Below, one piece after another: positions 62,415 to 64,000 of a DNA stretch of 64,000 nt. The position numbers and the translations under genes are program-made. The stretch's first letter is position 1. The number at the start of each line of letters is the position of its first letter. A model generated the notes under the pieces. The model was not told where the DNA came from. It saw only the letters and a list, made by a program, of their open reading frames with translations, and ran no database searches. Source of the stretch: Cereibacter sphaeroides (GTDB lineage: Bacteria; Pseudomonadota; Alphaproteobacteria; Rhodobacterales; Rhodobacteraceae); contig QFQS01000002.1 in the NCBI GenBank assembly GCA_003243455.1, positions 124,001 to 188,000 on the forward strand, in the 5' to 3' direction.

Positions 62415-64000
62415 TCGCGTTCGACAAAAAGACCAAAGCCGGTATCGCCTTCCGAGTCGGCAAAGCCGCGGGCCGTCACCCCCGGTCGGATGTCGAGGTT
62501 GAGGTTCAGCTGGCTTTTGCCTTCGCCACCGACGACAACCTCTGTATAGACATTCTTCGCCACATATCGTCCAAGCCGAAGCGATGTTCCACCATTGCTG
62601 TCGGTCACGAAATCGAGGTCGTCCAGCCCGAAATCTCGTCTTAGCCGACCGATGATCCCCTCGCCCCCACGCCCGGCCAGGGTAGCCACCGCGTTCGCCA
62701 GCTGTGCCGCCTGAAACGGCGACAGGGTGGTCAGGTCACGCCCGAACAAGAGATGGGCCAGCACCTCTTCCTCTGGCAGGGGGGGGCTGGAGGTAAAGCT
62801 GATGTCCGGTTCCGAAATCTTGCCAGAGATCACGACGGAACTGGTGACACCCTCGCTGACGTTGCTGGCGACGACCCGGACGGTCGCGTCAAGATTGCCC
62901 TCCAGCTGAATCTGGGCCTCGGACAGGTCCAGACGCCGACCAAGGATATCCAGCCTTCCGCGGATCAGGTCGATGCCGCCGCTTGGAACCACGGCGTCGG
63001 TCGTGCCGCCAAGACGCAACTGCCCGCCCAGTTCTGCATCAAGACCACGCCCCCGCACGAAGATCTGGTTTGGTGCGTTAATCGTGACGTCCAGCCCAAA
63101 AGGCCTGGCCGGAGTGGAACGCCCACCCTGAGCCCCATTTCCAACCAGTCCGGCGCGCACGCGCGTCGCGCGCACATCCGCAGGTTCACCCCGAAACACC
63201 AGGTCGGGAATGGCGCCCGATCCGCCGATCGGGGTGTTGGGCACGCGCAGTTCCGCCTCGGATATGTTGACCACGCCTGAAATGCGGGCGCCGCCGGTTA
63301 AAGGACCGGAAACACGCAAGTCACCGCTGGCCTTGACCTCGTATAGCTCGGGGTCGGTCAGAACCAGATCGCGGCCCGTGACAGACAGATCGGCTTCAAA
63401 GGGTGGTGTCAGCGACACCGGACCGGTTACGCCGATCCTGCCACCCGTGGTCAACCGTGCGTCCGCACGAACCGTCGCGCGCCCGCCGGACAAGTCGGCT
63501 TGGGCGTTCACCCCATCCAGCGCCAGTCGCAACGCGGGCGCCGCGATGCGCCCGTTGTTCAGGGCAACCTTTCCGGACACCGCGTTGAGCGCAAGCGGCC
63601 CGTTCAGCCGCAGATCGAATGTCACCGGCCCCGCCACGTTGCGCGGGGCGATGAAGGCATTCGCAAGCCCCGCCTGCGCGGAACCTGCGATGGTCAGTTC
63701 CGCCCTTTGGAAATTCCGTGCAACCTGCCCGGATATGCGGGCGTTGATCTGGCCGGGGCCGGCGGCGCGCACATCGAGCCGGTAATTCTGCCCGTTGTCC
63801 ATCGCCGTTCCCTGTATCGTCAGCGCGCCGGGGAAATCTGGAAGCAACAGCGCCATATCGGCAAGCTTGGCGGAAAGGTCGATCTGGCGCTGGTCGCCGG
63901 TCGCGTCGCCCGTCGCTTGCGCCGTCAGTTGCGGGTTCTGAAGCTGGGCGCGATCAACATGGATCGCGCCGCCTTCGATGCGGGTCGCCACGGAAAGCGT
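62408..64000 (-). CDS. tamB: TamB-like translocation/assembly protein, C-terminal part
   Basis: The frame is open to the right window edge; 531 codons are visible and TamB proteins are over 1000 residues, so the N-terminus lies beyond. The visible part is the beta-taco-like region of repetitive beta strands ending in the DUF490 domain (for example LRLGRYVAKNVYTEVVVGGEG) and a C-terminal GFGLFVERDY. TamB is the inner-membrane partner of the Omp85 protein TamA in outer membrane biogenesis and lipid transport; tamA is expected just upstream, outside the window. Confidence 0.9.
   Translation of the reverse strand, partial: TLSVATRIEGGAIHVDRAQLQNPQLTAQATGDATGDQRQIDLSAKLADMALLLPDFPGALTIQGTAMDNGQNYRLDVRAAGPGQINARISGQVARNFQRAELTIAGSAQAGLANAFIAPRNVAGPVTFDLRLNGPLALNAVSGKVALNNGRIAAPALRLALDGVNAQADLSGGRATVRADARLTTGGRIGVTGPVSLTPPFEADLSVTGRDLVLTDPELYEVKASGDLRVSGPLTGGARISGVVNISEAELRVPNTPIGGSGAIPDLVFRGEPADVRATRVRAGLVGNGAQGGRSTPARPFGLDVTINAPNQIFVRGRGLDAELGGQLRLGGTTDAVVPSGGIDLIRGRLDILGRRLDLSEAQIQLEGNLDATVRVVASNVSEGVTSSVVISGKISEPDISFTSSPPLPEEEVLAHLLFGRDLTTLSPFQAAQLANAVATLAGRGGEGIIGRLRRDFGLDDLDFVTDSNGGTSLRLGRYVAKNVYTEVVVGGEGKSQLNLNLDIRPGVTARGFADSEGDTGFGLFVERDY

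Noticed and set aside
1..64000. tRNA, rRNA, CRISPR arrays, insertion sequences, prophage or toxin-antitoxin genes
   Set aside because: No transposase, integrase, phage structural gene, direct-repeat array or tRNA-like cloverleaf was recognised; composition and gene density are uniform.

Overview
The window is a 64 kb piece of a GC-rich alphaproteobacterial chromosome, almost certainly from the family Rhodobacteraceae and most like Paracoccus or Rhodobacter. The order parB-parA-rsmG-mnmG-mnmE-rho-hemJ | maf-aroE-coaE-dnaQ-secB-fxsA-tim44 is the classic alphaproteobacterial replication-origin neighbourhood. The regB / senC-regA-hvrA / ahcY cluster is characteristic of Rhodobacter relatives. Genus-level placement is inference. 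I see no rRNA, tRNA, CRISPR, insertion sequence, prophage or integrative element, and base composition looks uniform, so this is core chromosome rather than an accessory region.

Layout. 1-7.26 kb: genes all on the minus strand, including ParB (cut by the window edge), ParA, the tRNA/rRNA modification enzymes RsmG, MnmG and MnmE, then Rho and HemJ. Two parS-type ParB sites lie inside this block, one perfect at the mnmE/mnmG junction. 7.26-7.65 kb: a non-coding AT-rich gap with a cluster of DnaA boxes and two GANTC sites, which I call the putative chromosomal oriC. Gene orientation flips here. 7.65-13.8 kb: plus-strand maf-aroE-coaE-dnaQ, tim44-mltA-smr, with secB and fxsA on the minus strand. 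13.8-18.4 kb: a lipoprotein hydrolase, hslU, a membrane protein, hslV and trxA. 18.5-28.5 kb: a tightly overlapping minus-strand block addA, addB, murU, amgK, tsaE and a DivL-like PAS protein. 28.6-33.9 kb: redox regulation (regB; divergent senC, regA, hvrA), an HD hydrolase and ahcY.

33.9-45.2 kb holds a methyltransferase, DUF2853, EVE and YciI proteins, gpsA, tsaD, the hemD-mitofilin-hemY operon, an Hpt protein divergent from an RbaY-like receiver-PP2C phosphatase, two NUDIX hydrolases and Hsp33. 45.2-51.4 kb is a plus-strand run: CCA-adding-type nucleotidyltransferase, two ABC exporter half-transporters and a TrmA/RlmD-type methyltransferase. 51.4-53.6 kb is a cell-envelope group: two L,D-transpeptidase-fold proteins, a CAP-domain lipoprotein and a 59-residue secreted or membrane peptide. 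53.7-58.0 kb holds hemH, a BioC-like methyltransferase, comF, grxC, a nitrilase-family amidase and a MarR regulator. 58.0-61.5 kb is a surface-polysaccharide trio (epimerase, sugar transferase, FlaA1/CapD-type dehydratase). The window ends with a YihY-family membrane protein and the C-terminal part of TamB.

Functional themes are origin biology and chromosome segregation (oriC, parS, ParAB, DnaQ), heme synthesis spread over four loci (hemJ, hemD, hemY-like, hemH), redox control, peptidoglycan recycling and remodelling (AmgK/MurU, MltA, L,D-transpeptidases), and a regulatory set (DivL-like, RbaY-like, Hpt) related to the CtrA/gene-transfer-agent circuitry known in Rhodobacter capsulatus. I did not find a clearly new multi-gene system. 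The strongest points for follow-up are the oriC/parS signals, the kinase-less DivL with CtrA-like sites in front, and the Hpt/receiver-phosphatase pair.
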